DNA from: an uncultured Pirellula sp.
GTDB taxonomy: Bacteria; Planctomycetota; Planctomycetia; Pirellulales; Pirellulaceae
DNA length: 64,000 nucleotides
Assembly (NCBI GenBank): GCA_903892355.1
Contig: CAITIE010000108.1
Span: forward strand, 1-64,000
Direction of reading: 5' to 3'
Shown here: in pieces, positions 56,152 through 64,000 of the stretch
Position numbering within the stretch: position 1 is the stretch's first letter
How the letters are laid out: each line of letters begins with the position of its first letter
Translations under genes and position numbers: made by a program
The notes under the pieces: generated by a model
Told to the model about the DNA's origin: nothing
What the model saw: the letters and a program-made list of their open reading frames with translations, nothing else
Database searches by the model: none

Positions 56152-57446
56152 ACCCCGGGTCCGTTTCGAAGGGTACCGACAGCCAAGGTGACGTTTTGCC
56201 CGCCGAAGCCAAAGCTGTTATTGAGGGCGACGCGAATCTTAGATGGTCTTGCGACGTTGGGAACGTAGTCAAGGTCGCAATTCGGGTCCGGTGTTTCTTG
56301 GTTGATCGTCGGAGGAAGGATTCCGTCGCGAATCGCGAGCAAGCAGCAGATCATTTCGGTGGCGCCTGCGGCGGCGATCAAGTGCCCCATCATGCTCTTG
56401 GTGCTCGAAACCGGTGTCGACCTGGCGCGATCCCCAAAGACACCTTTGCAGGCGAGGGTTTCGGTTCGGTCGTTGACTGCGGTGCTGGTCCCATGCGCGT
56501 TGACGTAACCGATTTCATCGAGATTCAGTTTTGCATCCGCGATGGCTTGTTTCATGCATCCGATAGCACCTCGGCCTTCGGGATGGATGTCGGTGATTCG
56601 ATAAGCGTCTGCAGTACTACCGTAACCGAGGACTTCGCCGTAGATGGTCGCGCCCCTTTGACGAGCTCGCTCGTACTCTTCGAGGATAACAATTGCCGCT
56701 CCTTCACCGAGAACGAATCCGTCGCGGTCTTTATCGAAAGGTCGAGAGGCTCTCGTCGGATCGGAGTTGCGTTCGGATAGGGTGGTGAGCAAACTGAATC
56801 CAGTGAGGCCGAAAGGATGGATCATGCTATGGCAACCACCGGCGATCATGACATCTGCATCACCACATCGAATCAATTCCGTGGCTTCGCCGACAGCTTG
56901 ACTGCTTGCGGCGCATGCGGTCAAGCAATTGGAGTTGGGGCCTTGGGCGTCGAAAAGCGCTGCCAAGTGGGCTGCGGGCATGTTCGGTTCTTGCTCCATC
57001 TCCGCGGCCATGTCCATAATGTCGAACCCTTTTTGAAGGAATTTCGACAAGTTGAAAGGGCCACCTTCCACACCGGCGGTCACCATGTTGGTGAAGCTTT
57101 GGAAGTTCTGGTTTCCTTCGCCTGCCCCGAGGTAAACACCGATCCTTTTTGGGTCGAACGAGGATTCGAGAATCCCCGATTGCTGAACAGCTTGCTTGGC
57201 CGCACCGACGGCAAACCGCGTGTGCCGGCCTCGCTTGTCCCAATAGGAACGATCTTCTCCGACGAGGGAAACATCCCAGTCTTTGACTTCTGCGGCGATT
57301 GTGGTCGGGTACCCTGTGGCATCGAAGATGGTGATTGGGCCCACACCGCTGCGGCTTTCAATCAGTGCCTTCCACATGGTTTCGACGTTATGTCCGAGCG
57401 GGTTCACGACTCCCATTCCCGTGACTACTACTCGCCGGCGCATCAA
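56148..57446 (-). CDS. 3-oxoacyl-ACP synthase (KAS II type)
   Basis: Condensing enzyme of 432 residues. Family signatures are RRVVVTGMGVVNPLG at the start, the active-site Cys in TACAASSQA (C178), NAHGTST and MMGHLIAAAGATE for the two catalytic His residues, and the closing NSFGFGGQN. It is clustered with an ACP and a hotdog dehydratase, so it probably elongates an acyl chain on that carrier. Whether it is the housekeeping FabF or a specialised paralog cannot be decided from this window. Confidence 0.92.
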   Translation of the reverse strand: MMRRRVVVTGMGVVNPLGHNVETMWKALIESRSGVGPITIFDATGYPTTIAAEVKDWDVSLVGEDRSYWDKRGRHTRFAVGAAKQAVQQSGILESSFDPKRIGVYLGAGEGNQNFQSFTNMVTAGVEGGPFNLSKFLQKGFDIMDMAAEMEQEPNMPAAHLAALFDAQGPNSNCLTACAASSQAVGEATELIRCGDADVMIAGGCHSMIHPFGLTGFSLLTTLSERNSDPTRASRPFDKDRDGFVLGEGAAIVILEEYERARQRGATIYGEVLGYGSTADAYRITDIHPEGRGAIGCMKQAIADAKLNLDEIGYVNAHGTSTAVNDRTETLACKGVFGDRARSTPVSSTKSMMGHLIAAAGATEMICCLLAIRDGILPPTINQETPDPNCDLDYVPNVARPSKIRVALNNSFGFGGQNVTLAVGTLRNGPGV

Positions 57447-57541
57447 TGCATTAACTCCAAGAAAAGGATCTTGTACTGGCTACCGATCGAATCGCATTCG
57501 TTGGAATTTCACTCGGTTCTCGAACTTTGGGTTTTCGAACT

Positions 57542-58132
57542 TTAGGTACCAATAGATTCGGATGGTTTCGGGCTAGGGTTGTTCTGCAATGCGGCTCGGA
57601 TAGCCGCTGCTGCTTGATGCTCGGCGTCGAGCATATGGGCAGGAGCGTGTATTCTATTCCCGTTTTGATCCACAGCAACGTCGAAGAGTCGCAATACCCG
57701 CAGGGTCCGGAGCAAATCCTCGGGTGGAAAGAGTGCGGTTTCGCCGAACCGTTCGTCGAGGAAGGCGAACCAGAGTTCTAGATCCGCAATAGGACGCCCA
57801 TCGATCTCGATGTGGCCTTGGACGACTGCCCCGGTGGGCTGTTTGTCTTGGACGATCGCGGTTAAACGTATGCAATCTCCGGGGACTACCAAATCGTGGA
57901 AGGTCGCCTTCGAGACCTTGGCCAAGACTGTTTTCCTCGTAAAACCTTCGGCCTCCGAAACCAGCAAGCCACCGGTTTGGGCCATCCCCTCAATCATCAA
58001 CGAGTGAGGGTAATGGGGGTGCCCGGGTAGATAATCATCAAGGGATTCTTCGCCGAAGCAAATATTCTTGATGGTTACCGCGCGCGTGTCTCGCACGAAC
58101 TCGAGGAATCGATCGATCCAGAACCAACGCAC
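57542..58132 (-). CDS. Hotdog-fold 3-hydroxyacyl-ACP dehydratase-like protein
   Basis: Protein of 196 residues of the FabZ/FabA-like family. The start RWFWIDRFLEF and the central DDYLPGHPHYPHSLMIEGMAQ carry the catalytic His in a GHPH segment and the helix Glu of FabZ, followed by FHDLVVPGDCIRL. An extra C-terminal tail of about 50 residues is rich in Arg, Ala and His. The start codon is GTG at 58132. It lies between the ACP gene and the ketosynthase gene. Confidence 0.85.
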   Translation of the reverse strand: MRWFWIDRFLEFVRDTRAVTIKNICFGEESLDDYLPGHPHYPHSLMIEGMAQTGGLLVSEAEGFTRKTVLAKVSKATFHDLVVPGDCIRLTAIVQDKQPTGAVVQGHIEIDGRPIADLELWFAFLDERFGETALFPPEDLLRTLRVLRLFDVAVDQNGNRIHAPAHMLDAEHQAAAAIRAALQNNPSPKPSESIGT

Positions 58133-58281
58133 CTGAAGCCACCCAACTCCCTACGGAAAACTCGGAGATCGCAAGTATCGCAGGATTGCGAGACTTGCGA
58201 GGAGAACATGCTAATTCGATGGACACACCTCGCTTTTCCCGATTGAAAACCAGGAAAAATTGCCTTGGTGTGATGGTTTCG

Positions 58282-58665
58282 CTACGCCAGTTTCGACTGC
58301 ACGTAGCGACACAGATCGCTAACGGTGAGCAAGTCGCCGAAGTCTTGGACTCGGGGATTGGCCTCGAATTTGGAAAGGTTTGCCCAAGGCATCCGCTTCT
58401 TCAACTCAGCGAGACCGTTTGCGTTCACTTTGCCATCCTGGACGTAGGAGCTTTCTGTCAGGATATCCTTCGGAAAGAGGTCCTCGGTTTGGATTTTGAT
58501 TCCGAAAGCTTTTTCCAGTTTAAAAACGATATCCAGGAAATCGATCGACTCAGCACCCAAGTCACCGACCATGGTGGCTTCCTGAGTCACTTCATCATCG
58601 TCCACCCCGAGGGCGTCTACGAGAGCCGATTGAACCTTGGAAAAAACCTCTTCATTTACTGACAT
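58282..58665 (-). CDS. Acyl carrier protein, long form
   Basis: Protein of 127 residues, about 50 longer than E. coli AcpP. The phosphopantetheine site is DLGAES with S40, followed by IDFLDIVFKLEKAF, typical helix II. The C-terminal extra contains WANLSKFEANPRV and ends LCRYVQSKLA. The frame runs back to 58872, but the ATG at 58665 gives the ACP start. It is the first gene of the cluster with the dehydratase and ketosynthase. Confidence 0.88.
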   Translation of the reverse strand: MSVNEEVFSKVQSALVDALGVDDDEVTQEATMVGDLGAESIDFLDIVFKLEKAFGIKIQTEDLFPKDILTESSYVQDGKVNANGLAELKKRMPWANLSKFEANPRVQDFGDLLTVSDLCRYVQSKLA

Positions 58666-58852
58666 ATCAACATTCCTCGAACAAAAACGAATCTTCGTTT
58701 CCTGTACAGAAGTCCCAAAAAAGCGAATTTGATTTCCCTGACGGGGCATCTTAAATAACGTTTTCTTCCGTATTTTACCAGCCCCGCTGGTCAATATTTC
58801 CAGCATCCGTGCACTCGCGGAATATCGGACGCCAGGACTCAGGAATCCTCGA

Positions 58853-60760
58853 TTACTTTGCGATTGCGGCAATTTCCTCGATTTGAAGCCAAGATTTCCA
58901 GCGGGCCTCCTGTTCGGGGGTAGGGGTATCCACCCTTACCAAATTCCAGGATTCTGTGGGGTTTGCGTTAAGTTCGACCGGTATTTCCAGCAGTTTGCCG
59001 CGGCGGGTGACCAGAGCGTTCACGGTGGCCCCCACTTTGTAGAGCCCGAGGCGTTCCGACCAATTTTCTGGAGTAACGCGGTACCCGTCCCATCCGATGA
59101 GTTCATCGCCTGCCTGAATTCCCGCGGCGCTCGCCGCCCCATGGCGAGAAACCTTTTCAATCATTCCTTTGCCGGATTGGTTCACCAGTTCGATACCTAC
59201 GATTGCAGCGGTTGCTGCCGGAGCGTCTCCCGTGTCCACCTCGCCCTCCGGCGGTTTCTTTTCTCCATCCTTATTCTTGTCCCCGTCTTTGGGCTTCCAC
59301 CGGAGCCCGTAGCAATCGAGGAACGGGCCGAACCGCATCTCGTCGGTGCTTGCCAGCATTTTCGCAAACCATTCTTGCATTGGTGTTCCCGTGGTCTCAG
59401 AGACGATATTGATGAAATCCTGGTTTTCGTACCCGGTTCCACGGTGCCGCTGCCACAGCGTTCGCATGCAGTCATCGAGCGATTTTTGATTGGCCGTTCG
59501 AGTGCGTATTTCCGCGTCGAGGATCAATCCGACGAGCGCCCCTTTTCCGTAGTAGCTGATCCGGCTGTTGGCCGCATTCTCGTCAGGCCGGTAGAACTTG
59601 ATCCACGTATCAAAGCTGCTCTCTTCGAGGCTCTGGACCGTTCGTCCGGGGGTGGTTTGAACCGACTGGATCTGCTTGCTGATCCGTTCCAAGTATTCTT
59701 TGGGGGTGCTCAGTCCGGCGCGAACCACAAAGAGTTCGTCGTAATAACTGGTCAATCCTTCTGCGATCCAAAGCTCCCGCGTGTATTGCTCCGCGTTGTA
59801 GTCGTACGTATTCAAAACTTTAGGGCGCAATCGACGCACATTCCATGCATGAAAGAACTCATGGGAGACCAGTGCGAGCCAGTCGATGTACTTCGAGCGT
59901 TGCTTTTGCGCCCAGCGGCTCGTCATCAAAACACAACTGTTGTCGTGTTCGAGCCCTCCACCGGATTCCGTCGCAAGATTGAGAAACCAGTAGTCGTTGT
60001 AAGGGATATCTCCCCAAAATTTCTGTTCCAACTCGATGATCTTCGCCGCATCCTTCATCGCTTTTCGAGTGTCCCAAAGCTGGTCGGTCCCCAAGGTGGC
60101 AAGATGGTGCTGGGCCGACCCTATGTTCATGGACTGTACATCGATATCGCCGAGTACAATCGGGCTGTCGACCAACGTATCGTAGTTGTTGGCGACTCGC
60201 GTCCACGGGTTGTGTGGATCGTGAGCCGGTAGCGAAGTGGCGATCTGCGGCCACTGAGGAAGTGCATCCAATCGGACGATGTGTGGGCGATCGAGTGCGT
60301 CTTCCCGAGTGATGAATGTCGCCGCACCGGTCAGGAATGCAAAATCGCTTTCGATCCAATTGGTTCGTACCCCCATTTCTCGCCCATAGAGCACGTACCT
60401 TAACGTCACTTCCTCGGCGCCCGCGGTCTCAACGATCCAGTGGTTCTTATCGACCTTGTTGAGTTTCAACGACGTGTTCGTGATGGCATTGTGCGCCGAA
60501 ATACTTTCGATCTGCCTTGCGTATTCGCGAACCAAGTAACTTCCGGGGGTCCATACCGGCATCATTAAACGGAGCGAAGAGGCACCGTCGGTCGGTACCG
60601 ATACCTCGATATCCACCCGATGATTTGCAGCTTGGCGGAATGAAACGCGGTATTGAACGGGGCTCTTGGTAGCATCCTGGGGTTCTAGCGCGTGAATAGT
60701 GAGCCCCCTTCCGGTGGCGAGTGCAAGAAGCATTGCGACGGTTGCGATCGCATTTTTCAT
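58853..60760 (-). CDS. M61-family metallopeptidase with PDZ domain
   Basis: Exported zinc peptidase of 635 residues, glycyl aminopeptidase type. The signal peptide is MKNAIATVAMLLALATG. An N-terminal beta domain is followed by the zinc motif HEFFHAW near residue 300, with the distal Glu in LWIAEGLTSYYDELF. A PDZ domain near 510-610 includes GAASAAGIQAGDELIGWDGY. A start at the ATG 60778 is also possible. Stands alone; the substrate is unknown. Confidence 0.9.
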   Translation of the reverse strand: MKNAIATVAMLLALATGRGLTIHALEPQDATKSPVQYRVSFRQAANHRVDIEVSVPTDGASSLRLMMPVWTPGSYLVREYARQIESISAHNAITNTSLKLNKVDKNHWIVETAGAEEVTLRYVLYGREMGVRTNWIESDFAFLTGAATFITREDALDRPHIVRLDALPQWPQIATSLPAHDPHNPWTRVANNYDTLVDSPIVLGDIDVQSMNIGSAQHHLATLGTDQLWDTRKAMKDAAKIIELEQKFWGDIPYNDYWFLNLATESGGGLEHDNSCVLMTSRWAQKQRSKYIDWLALVSHEFFHAWNVRRLRPKVLNTYDYNAEQYTRELWIAEGLTSYYDELFVVRAGLSTPKEYLERISKQIQSVQTTPGRTVQSLEESSFDTWIKFYRPDENAANSRISYYGKGALVGLILDAEIRTRTANQKSLDDCMRTLWQRHRGTGYENQDFINIVSETTGTPMQEWFAKMLASTDEMRFGPFLDCYGLRWKPKDGDKNKDGEKKPPEGEVDTGDAPAATAAIVGIELVNQSGKGMIEKVSRHGAASAAGIQAGDELIGWDGYRVTPENWSERLGLYKVGATVNALVTRRGKLLEIPVELNANPTESWNLVRVDTPTPEQEARWKSWLQIEEIAAIAK

Positions 60761-60916
60761 GGCGGATGAAACTATCATAACGAAGTGGGCCTAAGTGAGG
60801 GGCTACCGACCCTCGAGGCGAGGGTGAGACGGCGTCTGTTGCGCCGGGACTCTACCGACGGTAGTAGCGGAAAGGCTGCCGAGCAAGTCTCCCACGGGGA
60901 AAACTTGGAGCAATCA

Positions 60917-61699
60917 TCACGCTGATTTTCGTCCTAGCAGACGCCGCAGGTTTCGGAGCCATTGTTCGGCAACCAGGGAGAACTTCATCCTGCGTTTGGC
61001 TCGTTTCAACTGTTGGAAAGAGCAGCCGGCAAAAAGTGCCGCTGACGCGACCGCCTGGTCGTCCGTAAAGCGATCCCGGTCAGGATCGATAATCGCGCCT
61101 ACGAACTCACCCCGTTGCCGGGGGATCGGGAACGGCTTGCAAAATTCCCCTTGGTATTGGTACAGATCGCTGTGAACCAACAAGTCGTCCTTGAACCGCG
61201 GATAGATCACATCGCGAAGGAAATCCTGGTCTTGGCCTTTTTTGGCCCAAAGTTTCCATGAATCAACCATGGCCTCCATGTCGGGGATTGCGCTGCCACG
61301 GCATCCCCACATCCCGCCTAGTATTACGACTTTATGGTGGGGGTGATCTCGCATGATATGCAATGCTTTGCCACTGGCGAGCCATTCCTCGACGGCCGCA
61401 AATTCGCGGCGGGTCGGTCGCGAATCGACATCGCGAACCACCATTGCATCGATCCCGGTTTCACCCGCTGGAAGGAATCTCCAGAACATGCCATCGATTT
61501 CCCCTGTGCGCCGCTTGCGAACTACCTCTGCACCGCCCTCGATGAGTTGCCCAACCAACTCTTCTGGTATTTCCTGGGACACGTAGATGCGCGGTATCCA
61601 TCCTGGATAAATCTCAGGAATCATGGCAACGTTGCGCAGTGCCCCTTGCAGGTAGAGGGGCTTGGTCCCGAAAAGTGCGAAAGAAACAAGCCTTTTCAT
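60917..61699 (-). CDS. Glycosyltransferase-like protein
   Basis: Protein of 260 residues not confidently assigned. It opens KRLVSFALFGTKPLYLQGALRN, and has MVVRDVDSRPTRRE, a DxD-like segment, plus GGMWGCRGSAIPDME; such features occur in planctomycete proteins annotated as glycan-modifying. It ends with a basic tail (KRAKRRMKF, RRLLGRK) that could touch the membrane. The ATG at 61699 overlaps the upstream gene's stop by 4 bases and was chosen over 61753. Confidence 0.6.
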   Translation of the reverse strand: MKRLVSFALFGTKPLYLQGALRNVAMIPEIYPGWIPRIYVSQEIPEELVGQLIEGGAEVVRKRRTGEIDGMFWRFLPAGETGIDAMVVRDVDSRPTRREFAAVEEWLASGKALHIMRDHPHHKVVILGGMWGCRGSAIPDMEAMVDSWKLWAKKGQDQDFLRDVIYPRFKDDLLVHSDLYQYQGEFCKPFPIPRQRGEFVGAIIDPDRDRFTDDQAVASAALFAGCSFQQLKRAKRRMKFSLVAEQWLRNLRRLLGRKSA

Positions 61700-62505
61700 T
61701 GGGTGGCAACAGTTCCGGTTCCGTTGGTTTCGAAGCGATCGATCGAGGTCCACGACTGACGCGTTGCATTGCCAAGCGGTCGATCAGGATACCGAAAGTT
61801 GTGGTAGAAGAGTTTGCAGTTACCCATATCAAGTGATTCCAACATGCATCGGATCGAGCTTTCCATACAGTGCACTTCCGCTGCTCTCTCCAAGAGCAAT
61901 CCCATGTGGAAGATGCTCTCCGTGATGTCGTTGCGTACGATTGCCATCCCGATCGTCGTCGTATCGATGGAAAAACCCCGACTCGCGTCGTCGTGCACGA
62001 ACGCATAAGGCGATTCCGGAGCGAGCTTGTCGAAAACTCGTTCTTCCTCTGCCAAGTCGCGTTGCCAATAGCACCAGTCGTATCGAATGCTGTAGGGCAA
62101 GCCGACTTGGCGATAGAAAAGCTCATCGTAGAACGCCCGCGGATAAGCTCTTTCGAGGGATTTTAGAGCGCGATGTCCGACAGAGAGGAAGTTTCTGCTG
62201 CGATGGTTTTTCAGGGTTCGCTGCACAAAAGGCGATTCCCGTTCTCCCTCCGCGATTGGAAGCAGACGAATGCGAGGTTCGTCCCGGTACATCCATTGAG
62301 TCATCCCGAGATTTCTCGCCTTGCAGAATACGTTTACATTTCTATCTGCGTTCAATCGGTCGAGCAGATACCGGATCATTCCATTGCAATGAATCATGTC
62401 TCCCAGTCCGAGATGGTGGTAAACGAAAAGGTCTTCGTTCACCTCCAGTTCCTCAAGGAGTCGGCTGGGAGTTTCGAACACTCTATTCAGCGAGAACTGA
62501 ACCAT
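61696..62505 (-). CDS. Hypothetical protein, possibly glycosyltransferase-related
   Basis: Protein of 269 residues. A segment near the start, YHHLGLGDMIHCNGMIRYLL, resembles the N-terminal loop of heptosyltransferase-like (GT9) and O-linked glycosyltransferase folds. The middle has YAFVHDDASRGFSID, like the mid-domain of GT9. It overlaps by 4 bases with the next gene. The ATG at 62505 was chosen over a TTG at 62514. Confidence 0.6.
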   Translation of the reverse strand: MVQFSLNRVFETPSRLLEELEVNEDLFVYHHLGLGDMIHCNGMIRYLLDRLNADRNVNVFCKARNLGMTQWMYRDEPRIRLLPIAEGERESPFVQRTLKNHRSRNFLSVGHRALKSLERAYPRAFYDELFYRQVGLPYSIRYDWCYWQRDLAEEERVFDKLAPESPYAFVHDDASRGFSIDTTTIGMAIVRNDITESIFHMGLLLERAAEVHCMESSIRCMLESLDMGNCKLFYHNFRYPDRPLGNATRQSWTSIDRFETNGTGTVATQ

Positions 62506-62559
62506 TGCTACCAAGCCCTTGTTAGATTTCTAAATGGACTGCTTGAAGCCGATCTGACA

Positions 62560-63210
62560 TTAAGCAGCCATGCTGGTGGCCACCCGTTTCGGACTGTATC
62601 GGTACAGGCATAATCCGACAGAGTCGAACGAGCCTTTGGTCCACCATACATTCTTTTGATGTCCGCTCAATAGATCCTCCTGGACCCAATCCGACGAGTT
62701 TTCCAGGTAGGGGCGAATCAACTTTGCCTTGATGGAAACGATTTTTCGATTGGCACCACCGGCTTGTTCCCAATCGTGCATCGCGAAGTAACAGCCTGGT
62801 TCGATCCATTCCTCGAGAGAGCGAATGTCGTCGAGCGCCAGTTCCGGAATCTCAGGTCCATCAAAAAAAATGAAGTCCGGGGCGATGCTGTTGTGCCGCA
62901 TCCACGAGATCAACTCGTCGGACCGAAGCGGATGGTAGCAAAGGGTATCCTCAAAGCGCTTCAGGAAGTTTTCGGGAGGGCGGCGTAGTGGATCGCAAGT
63001 ATGCAGAACTCCACCATGTTCTCGAATCGCTTCGGACATGTAGAACGTCGATCCTCCCACTCCGCTCCCGACTTCGAGGACGACTTTAGGGGCACACTTA
63101 CGGACCCACTGAAAAAGTCGAAGCCGTTCGATAGGCAGCATTTCTCCCGGGTAGGGGTTGGATGGCAAGTAGGTTGTTGTAACGACTTTGGTGAGTATTT
63201 TGCGCAGCAT
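62560..63210 (-). CDS. Class I SAM-dependent methyltransferase
   Basis: Protein of 216 residues with the SAM-binding motif VVLEVGSGVGGSTFYMSEAI, acidic strand end LHTCDPLRR, then DFIFFDGPEIPE, as in the CmcI/macrocin O-methyltransferase-like group of small-molecule and sugar methyltransferases. It lies 54 bp before the two glycosyltransferase-like genes on the same strand, so all three may decorate one glycan. The target is unknown. Confidence 0.82.
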   Translation of the reverse strand: MLRKILTKVVTTTYLPSNPYPGEMLPIERLRLFQWVRKCAPKVVLEVGSGVGGSTFYMSEAIREHGGVLHTCDPLRRPPENFLKRFEDTLCYHPLRSDELISWMRHNSIAPDFIFFDGPEIPELALDDIRSLEEWIEPGCYFAMHDWEQAGGANRKIVSIKAKLIRPYLENSSDWVQEDLLSGHQKNVWWTKGSFDSVGLCLYRYSPKRVATSMAA

Positions 63211-63490
63211 TCGGAACTCCTATCAGACGCGATCGCACGTAGGGTCATAGCAAATCAGGGCATGACGAAGCAAGTGAGGAAAGCTGGGTAATGCATGGGT
63301 TCTCGCGAGAAGCGAAAAACTGCACTGGTATTTCACATGCATTTTTCGGTATAGGGCACCGTTCCCGATTTCTGCGCCGGAGGCTGAGTTGCCTAAACAA
63401 GAGGCTGAGTTGCCTGAAACTCGGATTGCATGATCGGAGAAACCGATGGAATCGAACAACAGCGGGGGTACTCCCCAAGGATGAATCACG
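63211..63490. other. Divergent intergenic region with short direct repeat
   Basis: About 280 bp between the methyltransferase gene and the right-edge gene. The 15-bp sequence gaggctgagttgcct occurs at 63380 and 63401 (period 21). Nothing else was recognised; promoters for both neighbours are expected here. Confidence 0.5.
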
Positions 63491-64000
63491 ATGAGCACAT
63501 CCGCTCGACGCAAACGTTCGAGACGTTTTTATTGGGCCGAAATTGGGTTCCTCGTTTTGGGGCTTATCGCGCTCAAGCCTGAGATACTGACCGAACTGAT
63601 TCCAACCGGACGAAATTCCTCGCAGTTGGCCTCCCAAGCGGCATTGAATCAGGTGGCGATGAACAACGCGCTCTTCGGCAATGCCTCGCTGGCGGCCGGT
63701 GGAAACGCAGTCTTTGTTCCTGTTTCTGGAACGCTTCTGTACCCCGCAAATTACCTAACGCCGACATCGTTTGCATCAGCGCCTGTTAGTATGCAAACGA
63801 CTCAACCGTCAAGTTATACGACAGCGAGTTATAGTGCGCCCTACCTAGCTTCGAATGGAATTGCCCCCAGCTACCACCATTCATCCCAGGCGAATCCTGC
63901 CGCATTACAGACCGCGGGATGGGGGCAGCATGCGGCTTACGGGGATTGGTCGACAACGTATCCCCACGCATCCAACCAACCATCGAATCCCACCCAAAAC
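63491..64000 (+). CDS. Partial exported or membrane-anchored protein, cut by the window edge
   Basis: A frame from the ATG at 63491 stays open to the last base, giving the first 170 residues. It starts MSTSARRKRSRRFYWAE with a basic N-terminus, then a single hydrophobic helix (IGFLVLGLIALKP, about 18-30). The remainder is rich in Ser, Thr, Ala, Asn, Gln and Tyr, like a periplasmic low-complexity linker. A competing ATG at 63481 runs into a stop. No domain is recognised; the C-terminal part lies outside the window. Confidence 0.6.
   Translation, partial: MSTSARRKRSRRFYWAEIGFLVLGLIALKPEILTELIPTGRNSSQLASQAALNQVAMNNALFGNASLAAGGNAVFVPVSGTLLYPANYLTPTSFASAPVSMQTTQPSSYTTASYSAPYLASNGIAPSYHHSSQANPAALQTAGWGQHAAYGDWSTTYPHASNQPSNPTQN

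Noticed and set aside
58883-60232. Plus-strand frame of 449 codons
   Set aside because: Antisense to the M61 peptidase gene, rich in Arg, Phe and Val without domain features; a shadow.

Overview
The window looks like a chromosomal segment of a planctomycete, most likely a member of the Pirellulaceae (Rhodopirellula-like). This is inferred from gene content: a planctomycete-type cytochrome c domain joined to WD40 repeats, a DUF1080 protein, a formylglycine sulfatase, several xylose-isomerase-fold proteins, few clear Shine-Dalgarno sites and moderate GC. No rRNA, tRNA, CRISPR array, transposase or prophage gene was recognised. Several annotated starts were moved to internal ATG codons, or in one case a TTG, where signal peptides, ribosome binding sites or neighbouring promoters supported it.

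Layout. 1-0.6 kb: three long, nearly identical tandem units. 0.6-3.3 kb (minus): a regulator-methyltransferase fusion of SahR type followed by S-adenosylhomocysteine hydrolase, with a sigma70-like promoter and a perfect inverted repeat at its start. 3.4-10 kb (minus): an exported GATase-like protein, a small Cys-pair protein, then a tight HtrA protease / HAD phosphatase / MMPL transporter operon. 10-18.4 kb: sulfatase, pyrB, surE, a sugar isomerase, lnt and a repeat-containing small ORF. 18.4-22.5 kb (plus): an arsenic operon arsA-arsR-aqpS-arsD-arsC. 22.5-31 kb (minus): comM, a SWIM/SNF2 helicase, an X-Pro dipeptidyl-peptidase-like hydrolase and plsC. 31.5-35.3 kb (plus): rsmH, then a Tm-1-like pair and a channel-like membrane protein. 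35-41.6 kb (minus): DUF1080, then an ECF sigma / anti-sigma / ApbE operon, then an SMP-30 / isomerase pair. 42-50 kb: a 1043-residue cytochrome-WD40 protein, a YciI protein, a WecA-like transferase with a long tail, and an S9 peptidase. 50-53.3 kb (minus): thrS, a 90-residue protein and a TatD hydrolase, overlapping. 53.6-58.7 kb: a CBS/DRTGG inorganic pyrophosphatase, then on the minus strand an ACP / hotdog dehydratase / ketosynthase cluster ending in an anti-sigma-like small protein and a cold-shock-domain protein. 58.8-63.2 kb (minus): an M61 peptidase and three genes that look like glycan or glycoconjugate modification. The right edge cuts through an open plus-strand gene.

The most interesting system is the arsenic operon. 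It encodes a two-domain ArsA ATPase with all three metalloid cysteines, an ArsD chaperone and a thioredoxin-type arsenate reductase, but no ArsB or Acr3 pump. The only membrane protein is an aquaglyceroporin translated by overlap between arsR and arsD. This suggests either an ArsA-assisted channel or an ArsA with another role. The second is the sahR-ahcY unit with its visible promoter and operator. A third theme is in-frame minisatellites of 15, 18 or 24 bp inside otherwise ordinary genes.
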